Source: Ferdinandcohnia sp036962705 (lineage in GTDB: Bacteria > Bacillota > Bacilli > Bacillales > Bacillaceae_L). Taken from it: a stretch of 64,000 nucleotides of DNA. Made by a program: the position numbers and the translations under genes. The stretch is taken from NCBI RefSeq assembly GCF_036962705.1, contig NZ_JBALOQ010000021.1, forward strand, positions 24,302 to 88,301. Reading direction: 5' to 3'. Position 1 is the first letter of the stretch; each line of letters begins with the position of its first letter. Below are positions 18,350 to 26,360 of the stretch, in pieces. Below the pieces are notes generated by a model. That model saw only the letters and a list, made by a program, of their open reading frames with translations. It was not told the DNA's origin and ran no database searches.

Positions 18350-19090
18350 TTACACGGATTGTTGATTTATGAACTGTTGTAATTTTGTTTTTGAATCTCG
18401 ATCTAAATTCTCGATTTTTTTTACTAATTCTGTCTTAGCAAAATTATAAAGCTCCAAGTCTAATTTATTTTCTTCATTTAGTTTTTCTACTACATCCTTC
18501 GGTATGTCTGCGAGAGTAGGCCTGTTTTTGGTTACATTCACGCTGGTAAATGAAATATCTCCCCAATTACATGCTTCTTTCATTAAAAAGACGGACTCAT
18601 CAAACATTTCCGAGACACCAACAACAATAAAATCGTTCTGAATATTTTTCTTTGCAAGCTGCAATTCCGGCTGCTGGATTAAACCGGATATTCGTCTTGT
18701 TTGCTGGTTGGATGATTTCAATGGAAAATGATCAATGAATTCCATAAAAGACATGGTTTTTACTTTTGAATATGCCTGATGGTTGGGCCTTCCCAAAATA
18801 TAATAATATTCAGATGCGATGCGGTCTATCGGATGTCGTAACATAGTAATATACTTATATGGCTTATTAAACTGTTGGTGAATGCCAAACCAGTAATGGC
18901 CGCCCACACATTTTAGTTCATTGGCTTTATCTGCTGTTCCCAAAACGGGTACCATCTGATTCCTCGTTTGAAACCAGACTTCTCCTGAACGATATTGCTT
19001 CCTGATAATGTGTTTTAATGTTGATCCCGCTGTTTTAGGAATGTGTAAATAAATTAATAAATGATCTTGTTTCGTCACTGGATGGCTCAA
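18350..19090 (-). CDS. Sulfotransferase family 2 protein B
   Basis: This is a 246-residue paralogue of its neighbours. The PAPS loop is YLHIPKTAGSTLKHI (about 14-28), the 3'-phosphate motif is MLRHPIDRIASEYYYI (about 79-94), and conserved blocks NQQTRRISG and KNRPTLADIP follow. It overlaps the upstream paralogue by four bases (ATGA), so the two are translationally coupled. Predicted cytoplasmic; acceptor unknown. Confidence 0.8.
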   Translation of the reverse strand: MSHPVTKQDHLLIYLHIPKTAGSTLKHIIRKQYRSGEVWFQTRNQMVPVLGTADKANELKCVGGHYWFGIHQQFNKPYKYITMLRHPIDRIASEYYYILGRPNHQAYSKVKTMSFMEFIDHFPLKSSNQQTRRISGLIQQPELQLAKKNIQNDFIVVGVSEMFDESVFLMKEACNWGDISFTSVNVTKNRPTLADIPKDVVEKLNEENKLDLELYNFAKTELVKKIENLDRDSKTKLQQFINQQSV

Positions 19091-19836
19091 TCCTCTCCGA
19101 ATATTAACCCTTGCTTTTTATATCGCTTCAATTCTTTTTTTGACTCGGAATCCAATGCCTTGAGATTATCGTTCAGTACTTCTTTCGCATAATGATAAAG
19201 TTCATAATCTAGCTGGTTATATTCTTTGAGGATAGCAATTGCCTCGTGTGGCAAGTCGAATTGTTTAGGCCGGTTTTTGGTTACATTGGTTTTTGTGTAG
19301 AAAATATCATCCCAGCCTAGGAATGTTTTCATAAGAAAGACGGACTCATCAAACATTTCCGATAAACCCACAACTGCATAATGTTCATGGATATTTTGTT
19401 TGGCCAATTCCAGATCAGGATTTTTTGCTCCGGAAACAAAACGTGTCTGATGGTTATGCAGAGACGGATTATTTGCTTCAATCTCCTGTTTTACAAATCC
19501 CAAAAAATCTAAGGATTTAGCACTTTCATGCATGCGGTTACTAGGTCTCCGTTGTGAGAAATAGTAATTAGAAATAATTCGTTCAACAGGATCACGCAGC
19601 ATTGTAATGTACGTAAACGGTTGGGAAAAGTATTTGTGAGCTCCAAACCTTATATGTCCATAAACTGCTTCTGCCTGGGCCAATTGTTGTTCATCAAGCT
19701 CTTCTATTTTCCGAAAGGGAATTATTTTTTTCTTTTCATATTGTTTTTTTAGGATTTGTCTCATTGTGCTTCCAGCCGTTTTTGGTATATGGCTAAAAAT
19801 TAATAATTCTTTGGCTTGCTCATTAAAATCTTTCAT
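19087..19836 (-). CDS. Sulfotransferase family 2 protein C
   Basis: This is a 249-residue first gene of the cluster. Motifs are FSHIPKTAGSTMRQIL (about 14-29), MLRDPVERIISNYYFS (about 79-94), NHQTRFVSGA and KNRPKQFDLP. ATG 19836 follows AAGGAAGG. Three diverged copies in tandem suggest they sulfate different positions or acceptors, which is inference only. Confidence 0.8.
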   Translation of the reverse strand: MKDFNEQAKELLIFSHIPKTAGSTMRQILKKQYEKKKIIPFRKIEELDEQQLAQAEAVYGHIRFGAHKYFSQPFTYITMLRDPVERIISNYYFSQRRPSNRMHESAKSLDFLGFVKQEIEANNPSLHNHQTRFVSGAKNPDLELAKQNIHEHYAVVGLSEMFDESVFLMKTFLGWDDIFYTKTNVTKNRPKQFDLPHEAIAILKEYNQLDYELYHYAKEVLNDNLKALDSESKKELKRYKKQGLIFGED

Positions 19837-20153
19837 TCATGCACCTTCCTTATGCAGTTTTGTTTCATTCAGGGGACCAAGGCTATATGATTGTCGTTAT
19901 CAGAAAAGAACTTCCTTTCACTTTCTTGGGCTATTTGATTTTAATTATTATTATTTGACCATGCAGGTTCTTGGACAGTGGCATTTACGCGATTTTGGAA
20001 CGTATCTCATTTTATTCAATTAAGAATGCGGGGGAAACCACCAGCAGCCTATTCGGCAAAATTGTGCGAAAAAAGATATTGATTCAAGATGTCCGTCAAA
20101 GCCTATTTACAAAATAGATTAATATGGGATAATTTTTTCAGGAGGCGAGTATC
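19837..20153. other. Divergent intergenic region between sulfotransferase cluster and yugJ
   Basis: About 317 bases carry the upstream signals of two divergent units. Only the ribosome binding sites (AAGGAAGG for the cluster, AGGAGG before yugJ) are clear. I could not assign a sigma factor type. Confidence 0.4.
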
Positions 20154-21317
20154 ATGGAAAACTTTACATACTATAACCCAACGAAGCTTATATTCGGAAA
20201 AGGTCAGCTACAAGAGCTGAAGAATGAAGTCCCGCAATACGGAAAAAAAGTATTGCTTGTTTACGGTGGGGGAAGCATTAAAAGAAATGGATTGTATGAC
20301 CAAGTAATCGCTCTATTAGCAGAAATCGGCTTAGTGGTTCATGAGCTTCCAGGAGTCGAACCTAATCCACGATTATCAACAGTCCGAAAAGGCATCGAGA
20401 TTTGCCGTAAGGAAGGAATTGAATTTATTCTTGCTGTTGGTGGCGGTAGTGTCATCGATTGTACAAAAGCAATAGCTGCGGGTGCAAAATACGATGGAGA
20501 TGTGTGGGATTTCATGACCCGTAAAGCAGTGGCTACTGATGCACTTCCATTTGGGACAGTGTTAACGATTGCAGCGACTGGTTCAGAAATGAATTCAGGC
20601 TCTGTTATTACAAATTGGGAAACAAATGAAAAATACGGTTGGGGAAGTCCAGCAGTATTTCCTAAATTCTCAATTTTAGATCCGGTACATACATTTACTT
20701 TACCAAAGGATCAAACCGTTTATGGAATGGTGGATATGATGTCACATGTGTTAGAGCACTATTTCCATCATGTACCCAATACATTAACACAGGATCAATG
20801 GTGTGAATCGATTTTACGTACAGTTATTGAAACAGCACCAAAGTTAATCAATGACCTTGAAAACTATGATTATAGAGCAACCATTATGCTTAATGGAACA
20901 CTTGCTTTAAATAAAATGTTAAACATGGGATATAACGGAGATTGGGCAACGCACAATATCGAACATGCAGTGTCTGCTGTATATGATATCCCTCATGGTG
21001 GCGGTCTTGCGATTATTTTCCCTAATTGGATGAAGCATGTTCTAGATGAAAATGTAGGCCGTTTCAAGCAATTGGCTGTTCGTGTCTTTGATGTCGATAC
21101 TGAAGGAAAAACAGACCGAGAAGTTGCTCTTGAAGGAATCGAGAAGCTCCGCGAATTCTGGAACAGCATCGGGGCACCTTCAACACTTGCCGATTATGGA
21201 ATTGGTGAAGAAAATCTTGAACTTATGGCTGAAAAAACAGTCGTTTTTGGAGAGTTTGGCCGCTTCAAAGTGCTAGGTAAACAAGACTCCCTAGAGATTT
21301 TACAGGCATCACTATAA
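20154..21317 (+). CDS. yugJ: YugJ, iron-containing alcohol dehydrogenase
   Basis: This is a 387-residue group III (iron-type) alcohol dehydrogenase, similar to NADH-dependent butanol dehydrogenases and YugJ. Visible motifs are GGGSVIDCTKAIAAG (about 96-110), ATGSEMNSGSVIT (about 142-154), and metal ligands in the DMMSHVLEHYF, HNIEHAVSAVYDIPHGGGLA region. ATG 20154 follows CAGGAGG. Position between yugI and pgi agrees with B. subtilis, apart from the inserted sulfotransferase island. Confidence 0.87.
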   Translation: MENFTYYNPTKLIFGKGQLQELKNEVPQYGKKVLLVYGGGSIKRNGLYDQVIALLAEIGLVVHELPGVEPNPRLSTVRKGIEICRKEGIEFILAVGGGSVIDCTKAIAAGAKYDGDVWDFMTRKAVATDALPFGTVLTIAATGSEMNSGSVITNWETNEKYGWGSPAVFPKFSILDPVHTFTLPKDQTVYGMVDMMSHVLEHYFHHVPNTLTQDQWCESILRTVIETAPKLINDLENYDYRATIMLNGTLALNKMLNMGYNGDWATHNIEHAVSAVYDIPHGGGLAIIFPNWMKHVLDENVGRFKQLAVRVFDVDTEGKTDREVALEGIEKLREFWNSIGAPSTLADYGIGEENLELMAEKTVVFGEFGRFKVLGKQDSLEILQASL

Positions 21318-21350
21318 ATGTGAAAAAAAGATTCTTATATTCCATCGAAA

Positions 21351-21378
21351 AGGCTCATACTACCGGTATGAGCTTTTT
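21351..21378 (+). terminator. Terminator of yugJ
   Basis: A GCTCATAC/GTATGAGC stem is followed by TTTTTT. Confidence 0.85.
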
Positions 21379-21430
21379 TAACTTGTTCAGCACTCTCAAA
21401 TAAGTCGAAAAAGAGAAGATTGCCAAATCC

Positions 21431-21540
21431 GAGCAGCTAAAGCGCAATTCAAGAAAATAAAACGCATTTACAAGGAGCTAGAGCGCAATTTTAGGAAAAT
21501 AAAGCGCATTTCTGAGCAGTTAGTGCGCAATTCGTGGGCA
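21431..21540. repeat. 20-21-bp phased intergenic repeat before pgi
   Basis: Five copies of an octamer-like motif (GCGCAATT alternating with CGCATTT) start at about 21441, 21461, 21482, 21502 and 21523, i.e. alternating 20 and 21 bases. Longer units begin GAGCAGCTA, GAGCTA and GAGCAGTTA. No coding potential. Confidence 0.65.
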
Positions 21541-21674
21541 AATCCGACAAAAAGAAGCTGATTTAAAAAAGTTTAAATGGTTACGCTTACAGCGAGTTTG
21601 CAGTCTTGATTTCGCGGAAAAGTTTGGGTACAGTGGAAAGAGACTTGGAAAATACAAGGTTGGAGGTATAGAAA

Positions 21675-23021
21675 ATGACACATGTTCGTTTTGATTATTC
21701 AAAAGCTTTAACTTTTTTTGGTGAACATGAAATTACATATTTACGTGATGCGGTAAAGGTCGCTCACCATTCCATACATGAAAAAACAGGAGCAGGTAGC
21801 GATTTCTTAGGATGGGTAGACCTTCCATCTGAATATGACAAAGAAGAATTCGCACGCATTCAAAAAAGTGCTGAAAAAATCAAATCAGATTCCGATATCT
21901 TACTTGTCATTGGAATTGGTGGATCTTATCTAGGTGCAAAAGCTGCAATCGATTGGTTAAACCACTCATTCTATAATGCTTTATCAAAGGAACAACGCAA
22001 GACACCACAAATCGTATTTGTAGGAAATAACATTAGCTCAACTTATATGAGAGATCTAATGGATTTGCTTGAAGGAAAAGACTATTCAATCAACGTTATT
22101 TCTAAATCTGGTACAACAACTGAACCAGCACTTGCATTCCGTATCTTCAGAAAGATGTTAATTGAAAAATACGGAAAAGAAGAAGCTCGTACACGAATTT
22201 ATGCTACTACAGATAAAGCTCGTGGAGCATTAAAAACATTAGCAACTGAAGAAGGCTATGAATCATTCGTTATTCCTGATGATGTTGGTGGCCGTTATTC
22301 TGTATTAACTGCTGTAGGTTTACTTCCAATTGCTGCTACTGGTGCAAACATTGAGGAAATGATGAAGGGTGCACAGGCTGCGAGCGTTGATTTCTCTAAA
22401 TCAGAGCTTGAAGAAAACGCTGCTTACCAATATGCTGCAGTACGTAATGCCCTTTACAACAAAGGGAAGACAATCGAAATGCTCATCAACTATGAGCCAG
22501 GCCTTCAATATTTCTCTGAATGGTGGAAGCAATTATTCGGTGAGAGTGAAGGGAAAGACCAAAAGGGAATTTACCCATCATCTGCAAATTTCTCAACAGA
22601 TCTTCATTCACTTGGACAATATGTACAAGAAGGTCGACGCGATTTGTTTGAAACTGTGATTAACATTGAAAAATCTCGCCATGAGCTTATTGTAGAGGCA
22701 GAAGAGAATGATCTAGATGGATTAAATTACTTAGCAGGTAAATCCGTTGATTTTGTAAATACGAAAGCATTTGAAGGTACGATGCTTGCTCATACAGACG
22801 GTGGCGTACCGAATCTAATTGTTCATGTGCCAGAAATGGACGAGTATTCATTTGGATATCTTGTGTATTTCTTTGAAAAAGCATGTGCAATGAGCGGCTA
22901 TTTACTAGGTGTTAACCCATTTGACCAACCTGGTGTTGAAGCATACAAAGTTAATATGTTTGCATTACTAGGCAAGCCTGGCTACGAAGAGAAGAAAGCT
23001 GAACTAGAAAAACGTTTATAA
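21675..23021 (+). CDS. pgi: Glucose-6-phosphate isomerase
   Basis: This is a 448-residue phosphoglucose isomerase of glycolysis, the usual length for bacilli. Characteristic blocks are GIGGSYLGAKAAIDWL (about 77-92), ISKSGTTTEPA (about 142-152), the GGRYSVLTAVGLLPIA signature (about 203-218) and the C-terminal NPFDQPGVEAYK containing the catalytic Lys. ATG 21675 has a GGAGGT site. Confidence 0.96.
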   Translation: MTHVRFDYSKALTFFGEHEITYLRDAVKVAHHSIHEKTGAGSDFLGWVDLPSEYDKEEFARIQKSAEKIKSDSDILLVIGIGGSYLGAKAAIDWLNHSFYNALSKEQRKTPQIVFVGNNISSTYMRDLMDLLEGKDYSINVISKSGTTTEPALAFRIFRKMLIEKYGKEEARTRIYATTDKARGALKTLATEEGYESFVIPDDVGGRYSVLTAVGLLPIAATGANIEEMMKGAQAASVDFSKSELEENAAYQYAAVRNALYNKGKTIEMLINYEPGLQYFSEWWKQLFGESEGKDQKGIYPSSANFSTDLHSLGQYVQEGRRDLFETVINIEKSRHELIVEAEENDLDGLNYLAGKSVDFVNTKAFEGTMLAHTDGGVPNLIVHVPEMDEYSFGYLVYFFEKACAMSGYLLGVNPFDQPGVEAYKVNMFALLGKPGYEEKKAELEKRL

Positions 23022-23028
23022 GTCAAAA

Positions 23029-23062
23029 CAAGGGATTCCCATCATGTTGGGAATCCCTTTTA
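23029..23062. terminator. Terminator between pgi and yugO
   Basis: An 11-base stem AAGGGATTCCC/GGGAATCCCTT followed by T ends pgi. It overlaps the yugO stop and may act in both directions. Confidence 0.85.
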
Positions 23063-24052
23063 GCTTTTTAAAATCAAAATCTGGTCATTCTTGCGTATTT
23101 CTAGTGATAGTGGGGGGTTGATAGAAATTTCTTCCTCACGTTTGATTCCGATTAAAATTTTCCCTTCTTTTAACAAGGTTTCACTTGCCTTTTGGAAGGT
23201 CATCCCAACTAAGTCAAAGGTGGTATCTAGGAACTGTAGCTTACACCCTTTTAAATCCACTAACATAGAAAGTAATGCATCAGACACACCGTGAGATAAA
23301 ATACTATTCACCATTACCAAACTCGAAATTCGGTTTGTTTGGATAATTTCATCAGCACCACCACGCTTAGCATTTTGAATCTGATGGGTAGTAAGTATTT
23401 CAACGATTGTATATGCGGTAGGGTTTAGCCCTTTTATAGCCAATAAAGTAAGGATGGAAATCATGTCAGCGTGAACTTCATCTTTTCCTTGGTCAGCCGT
23501 CACTAATACCATTTCTGCATCCTGAATATTTGCCTGTTTTAATGTCTCATCACGAGTAGGGTCCCCTTTAATAAAATGAAAATGATTTCCGGGCATCGGG
23601 TTTTTGTCTAAAGAATCATCGATTAACAGAATTTCAATGACCGTACCTGGAGTTTTAAGAAACGCAAGTGTTTCCCTTACACGTTCATTCCAACCGATGA
23701 CGATGATATGTTTTTTACCATGAAAGCCTGAAGTTCCTTCCAGATAAGCATTTTGTGCGACAAAGGTAGAGGTAGAAATTGCAGCAAAATACCTTGTTAC
23801 AATCCCAGCGCCGATAAAAATAAGGATCATTCCAACGATTCTCCCAAAAAAGGAGGTAGGCGCATAATCACCATATCCGACTGTTGCAGCGGTAACAATC
23901 GCCCACCAAACGCCATCGAAAACAGTGGGAAAGGTTTCAGGTTCAATTAGGTGAATAATTGAGCCAAAAATAATAATAACTAATAAGACAATTCCAAAAA
24001 GCTTTGCAATCAAAAAGCGCTTAAAAAAGGAAGCTAAGATACTCGATAACAA
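23060..24052 (-). CDS. yugO: YugO potassium channel with RCK domain
   Basis: This is a 330-residue two-helix K+ channel. TM1 is at about 10-32, the selectivity filter TVGYGDY at about 56-62, TM2 at about 70-90, then a TrkA-N/RCK domain starting HIIVIGWNERV and a TrkA-C end. In B. subtilis YugO carries electrical signals in biofilms. I place the start at TTG 24052, eight bases after AAAGGAG; the in-frame GTG at 24061 is part of that site and cannot be used. mstX is immediately upstream. Confidence 0.88.
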   Translation of the reverse strand: MLSSILASFFKRFLIAKLFGIVLLVIIIFGSIIHLIEPETFPTVFDGVWWAIVTAATVGYGDYAPTSFFGRIVGMILIFIGAGIVTRYFAAISTSTFVAQNAYLEGTSGFHGKKHIIVIGWNERVRETLAFLKTPGTVIEILLIDDSLDKNPMPGNHFHFIKGDPTRDETLKQANIQDAEMVLVTADQGKDEVHADMISILTLLAIKGLNPTAYTIVEILTTHQIQNAKRGGADEIIQTNRISSLVMVNSILSHGVSDALLSMLVDLKGCKLQFLDTTFDLVGMTFQKASETLLKEGKILIGIKREEEISINPPLSLEIRKNDQILILKS

Positions 24053-24091
24053 ATATGCCACTCCTTTCGAAAAGACGATGGTATTAAGCTT

Positions 24092-24340
24092 TTATTCTTT
24101 TTCATCTTTTGGGAGAAAGGCAAAAATCTCTTTTATAATGGTATTGATCCTTCGGGTAATCTCCTCATCCCCAAAGGTTTGCTTAGCTTTTTCGATGGCA
24201 TCAATTACATCTTCATCAAATTGGATCAACGGTTTATCCTCTTCTGCTTCGTTGTAAAGCTGAATGACAACATCTAAGCCTTCATTTAATTTATCGATGG
24301 AATCACTAAGTGATTTTTTCTCATTTTCATTTAGCTTCAT
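24092..24340 (-). CDS. mstX: Mistic (MstX), membrane-associating protein
   Basis: This is an 82-residue acidic protein whose segments LNEGLDVVIQLYNEAE and LIQFDED match B. subtilis MstX, of the short form seen in other bacilli. Mistic associates with membranes despite its hydrophilicity and is encoded in an operon with yugO, where it regulates biofilm formation. ATG 24340 follows TAGGAG. The gap to yugO is 39 bases. Confidence 0.85.
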   Translation of the reverse strand: MKLNENEKKSLSDSIDKLNEGLDVVIQLYNEAEEDKPLIQFDEDVIDAIEKAKQTFGDEEITRRINTIIKEIFAFLPKDEKE

Positions 24341-24464
24341 TCTTTTACTCCTAATCCTGGTACTTTCCTATTTAGTGTGTTCAAAACTTGTTCTTTTTTG
24401 CATAAAATTCCTATATAATCGGAAACTATTGGAGGAAAATAATAATAATTGGGAGTGAAAGAGA

Positions 24465-24644
24465 ATGGATATTCGTAGAGCAAAGCAAATTTTATCTTCT
24501 TCGAATGAAGTAACCGTTCATTATCAAGGAACCTCTGTATGGATCGACAGCTGCGATGAACAAGGGAATATGTGTACAGTCCACCTAAGAGGTCAGGAGC
24601 ACGAAAAAAATATTGTTCCAGTTTCTGAATTAGAAGAGATTTAA
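24465..24644 (+). CDS. sspH: Small acid-soluble spore protein, SspH type
   Basis: This is a 59-residue protein starting MDIRRAKQIL with SNEVTVHYQGTSVWIDSCDE in the middle, the pattern of H-type SASPs that are packed into the spore core. ATG 24465 follows GGGAGTGA. A terminator is seven bases downstream, so it is a single-gene unit. Expression in the forespore is expected from the family; I could not define the promoter. Confidence 0.82.
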   Translation: MDIRRAKQILSSSNEVTVHYQGTSVWIDSCDEQGNMCTVHLRGQEHEKNIVPVSELEEI

Positions 24645-24649
24645 AAATT

Positions 24650-24679
24650 AAAAGCCTTTCATCGGGAAGGGCTTTTTTC
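24650..24679 (+). terminator. Terminator of sspH
   Basis: An AAAGCC(T)TTC/GGAAGGGCTTT stem is followed by T. Confidence 0.75.
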
Positions 24680-24689
24680 TATCTGAAAA

Positions 24690-25262
24690 ATCCGGGCATT
24701 CGGACACAGCGGGGTAGTTCGGGGTTCCGTTAGTCCGAATTTGCTCGGCATTCGGACACAGCGGAGAAGTTTCAGGTTCCGTCTGTCCGAATGATTGCGG
24801 TATTCGGACACAGCGGGGATGTTCGGGGTTTTGTCTGTCCGAATGATCGTGGCATTCGGACACAGCGGTGTTGTTCGGGGTTTTGTCTGTCCGAATGATC
24901 ACTTCGTTCGGACACAGCGGTGTTGTTCCGTGTTCTGTCTGTCCGAATCATCGCTTCATTCGGACACAGCAGGGTTATTCCGGTTTCTGTCTGTCCGAAT
25001 CATCGCTTCATTCGGACACAGCGGGGTTATTCCGGTTTCTGTCTGTCCGAATGATCGCGGTATTCGGACACAGCGGTGTTGTTCCGGGTTCTATCTGTCC
25101 GAATGATTGCGGCATTAGGACTCATCGGAGTTGTTCGGGGTTCATTCTGTCCGAATGATCGCTTCATTCGGACTCATCGGAGTTGTTCCGTGTTCTGTCT
25201 NNNNNNNNNNNNNNNNNNNNNNCTGTCTGTCCGAATCATCGAGGCATTCGGACTTACCAGAG
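24690..25262. repeat. 52-bp inverted-repeat array, locus 2
   Basis: ATTCGGAC (with minor variants) recurs at 24698, 24750, 24802, 24854, 24906, 24958, 25010, 25062, 25114 and 25166, exactly 52 bases apart, with another at 25246 after the gap. Each unit also carries the inverted motif GTCCGAAT about 36 bases later. It is the reverse orientation of the array at 10799-11122. Because 52 is not a multiple of 3, all frames read the same repeating peptides; these are not genes. Confidence 0.88.
25201..25222. other. Assembly gap (22 N) inside the 52-bp array
   Basis: The repeat phase jumps by 80 bases across the N-run. A whole number of units would need about 24 more bases (or 24 plus multiples of 52), so the gap length is not real. 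Confidence 0.9.
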
Positions 25263-25315
25263 ATGTCCAGGTTCCATTTTATGAAAAGTCAAAACAAATG
25301 CCATTCAGCAAGCTT

Positions 25316-25435
25316 TTATTTCCAAAATCCACTAAGAAATTTTGCGAAAATATCAGAACTATAATAAAAGTATGAGCAAAGGAAAAAAGCAATCACAATT
25401 CCAGTTACTATCCAACTAACCGTCTCCTTTTTCAC
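25316..25435 (-). CDS. 39-residue single-helix membrane peptide
   Basis: A short open frame starts at GTG 25435 directly behind GAAGAGGTGATTAT. It encodes a basic N-terminus (KKET), one hydrophobic helix (about 7-25) and a short aromatic tail. It is too short for most gene finders. The ribosome binding site is the main support; function is unknown. Confidence 0.5.
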   Translation of the reverse strand: MKKETVSWIVTGIVIAFFLCSYFYYSSDIFAKFLSGFWK

Positions 25436-25491
25436 ATAATCACCTCTTCAATATACTATTTGTAATATTGTAACGGTCAATACAATGTAAA

Positions 25492-25520
25492 TAACCTCTA
25501 GGAAACCCTAGAGGTTTTTA
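25492..25520 (+). terminator. Plus-strand terminator-like hairpin
   Basis: AACCTCTAGG/CCTAGAGGTT followed by T. No plus-strand gene is visible immediately upstream. Confidence 0.6.
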
Positions 25521-25548
25521 CTATATATAAATGATAGGGAAAACATGA

Positions 25549-25584
25549 AAAAATGCCTCTAATTTTGAGAGAGTAATTAGAGGC
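25549..25584 (-). terminator. Minus-strand terminator-like hairpin
   Basis: A ten-base stem GCCTCTAATT/AATTAGAGGC with a T-run on the minus strand. Confidence 0.6.
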
Positions 25585-25741
25585 AAGAGAGAAATGAAAA
25601 CTTCATAGAGTTAGACGCAGTCTTTTGCAAAAGGTTACAAATAAATTGAAGAAACTTTTCATATATTATTCTATTAGTCATTCTTTTCGGCTTACTAGCA
25701 TACATATAAGGACAAGCGACAAAATTGAGGGGGAATCGAAT

Positions 25742-25900
25742 ATGGCTTATCCAGGATCAAAGGGTTGGTACGTCAAACAATTAAAAGAAAAAGGAATTCA
25801 TCAGCATCCAGTTGAACGAAAAAAGCTAGAAACATATAAAGCATATATCCTAAGACAATTATATTTTGAACTAGTCGTTGATAAAGAAGCAAAAAAATAA
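25742..25900 (+). CDS. DUF2639 (YflJ-like) small protein
   Basis: This is a 52-residue basic protein. The ATG at 25742 has GAGGGGGA upstream. The segments SKGWYVKQLKEKGI and HPVERKKLETYKAY match the small Bacillus DUF2639 family. Function is unknown. Confidence 0.7.
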   Translation: MAYPGSKGWYVKQLKEKGIHQHPVERKKLETYKAYILRQLYFELVVDKEAKK

Positions 25901-25987
25901 TTCCTAATAAAAAGGAGCCATATAGTAACGGGTTAGTATTTGAGAAACCGAATTAATCAATAAAATCACACTATAATCCAGCACCAA

Positions 25988-26030
25988 AAAAGCTCAGAGA
26001 TGAAAAAAAAATCTCAGAGCTTTCTTTTTA
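25988..26030. terminator. Bidirectional terminator
   Basis: The stem AAGCTCAGAGAT/ATCTCAGAGCTT has T-runs on both strands. It serves the DUF2639 gene and probably a minus-strand gene ending at 26054. Confidence 0.75.
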
Positions 26031-26053
26031 TTGTGATATTCAATTAACTTCTT

Positions 26054-26121
26054 TTAGTTAAACTGCATTCTCATTATATTCTCTAACGGAATTCCCGCTT
26101 CTATATAAATTCCTATCAATT
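26054..26121 (-). CDS. C-terminal end of an unidentified minus-strand gene (cut by gap)
   Basis: An open frame ending at 26054 encodes the C-terminal 22 residues, including IEAGIPLENIMRMQFN, and enters the N-run at 26122. The bidirectional terminator 24 bases past the stop supports it. On the far side of the gap, an AAGGAGG site lies just upstream of an ATG near 26273, but the frame linking the two cannot be decided. I do not recognise the family. Confidence 0.35.
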
Positions 26122-26178
26122 NNNNNNNNNNNNNNNNNNNNNNNNNNNNNNNNNNNNNNNNNNNNNNNNNNNNNNNNN
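26122..26178. other. Assembly gap (57 N)
   Basis: An N-run that probably lies inside a small minus-strand gene. Confidence 0.95.
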
Positions 26179-26360
26179 ATTTCATAGAAAAATACATTCT
26201 GGTACAACTTCCCGCTCCACACTGCAGAGGCTTTTGCGAACACAAAAAGGAAGTGTAATTACTGTTCCCTGCTCCATCCTCCTTAAAAAAGCTAGATTTA
26301 AGAACTAGGATTCGATAATATTATTATAGATATAATTAAAAAGGGGAAGGGGAGTTATCC

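Noticed and set aside
24690..25262. Possible CRISPR array
   Set aside because: The unit is 52 bp with degenerate arms and no constant repeat alternating with unique spacers, and there are no cas genes in the window.
24795..25375. Several 80-100 codon open frames on the plus strand with repeated SVRMI/HSD/CPND peptides
   Set aside because: They are the same 52-bp repeat read in three rotating frames, with no ribosome binding site or conserved protein character.
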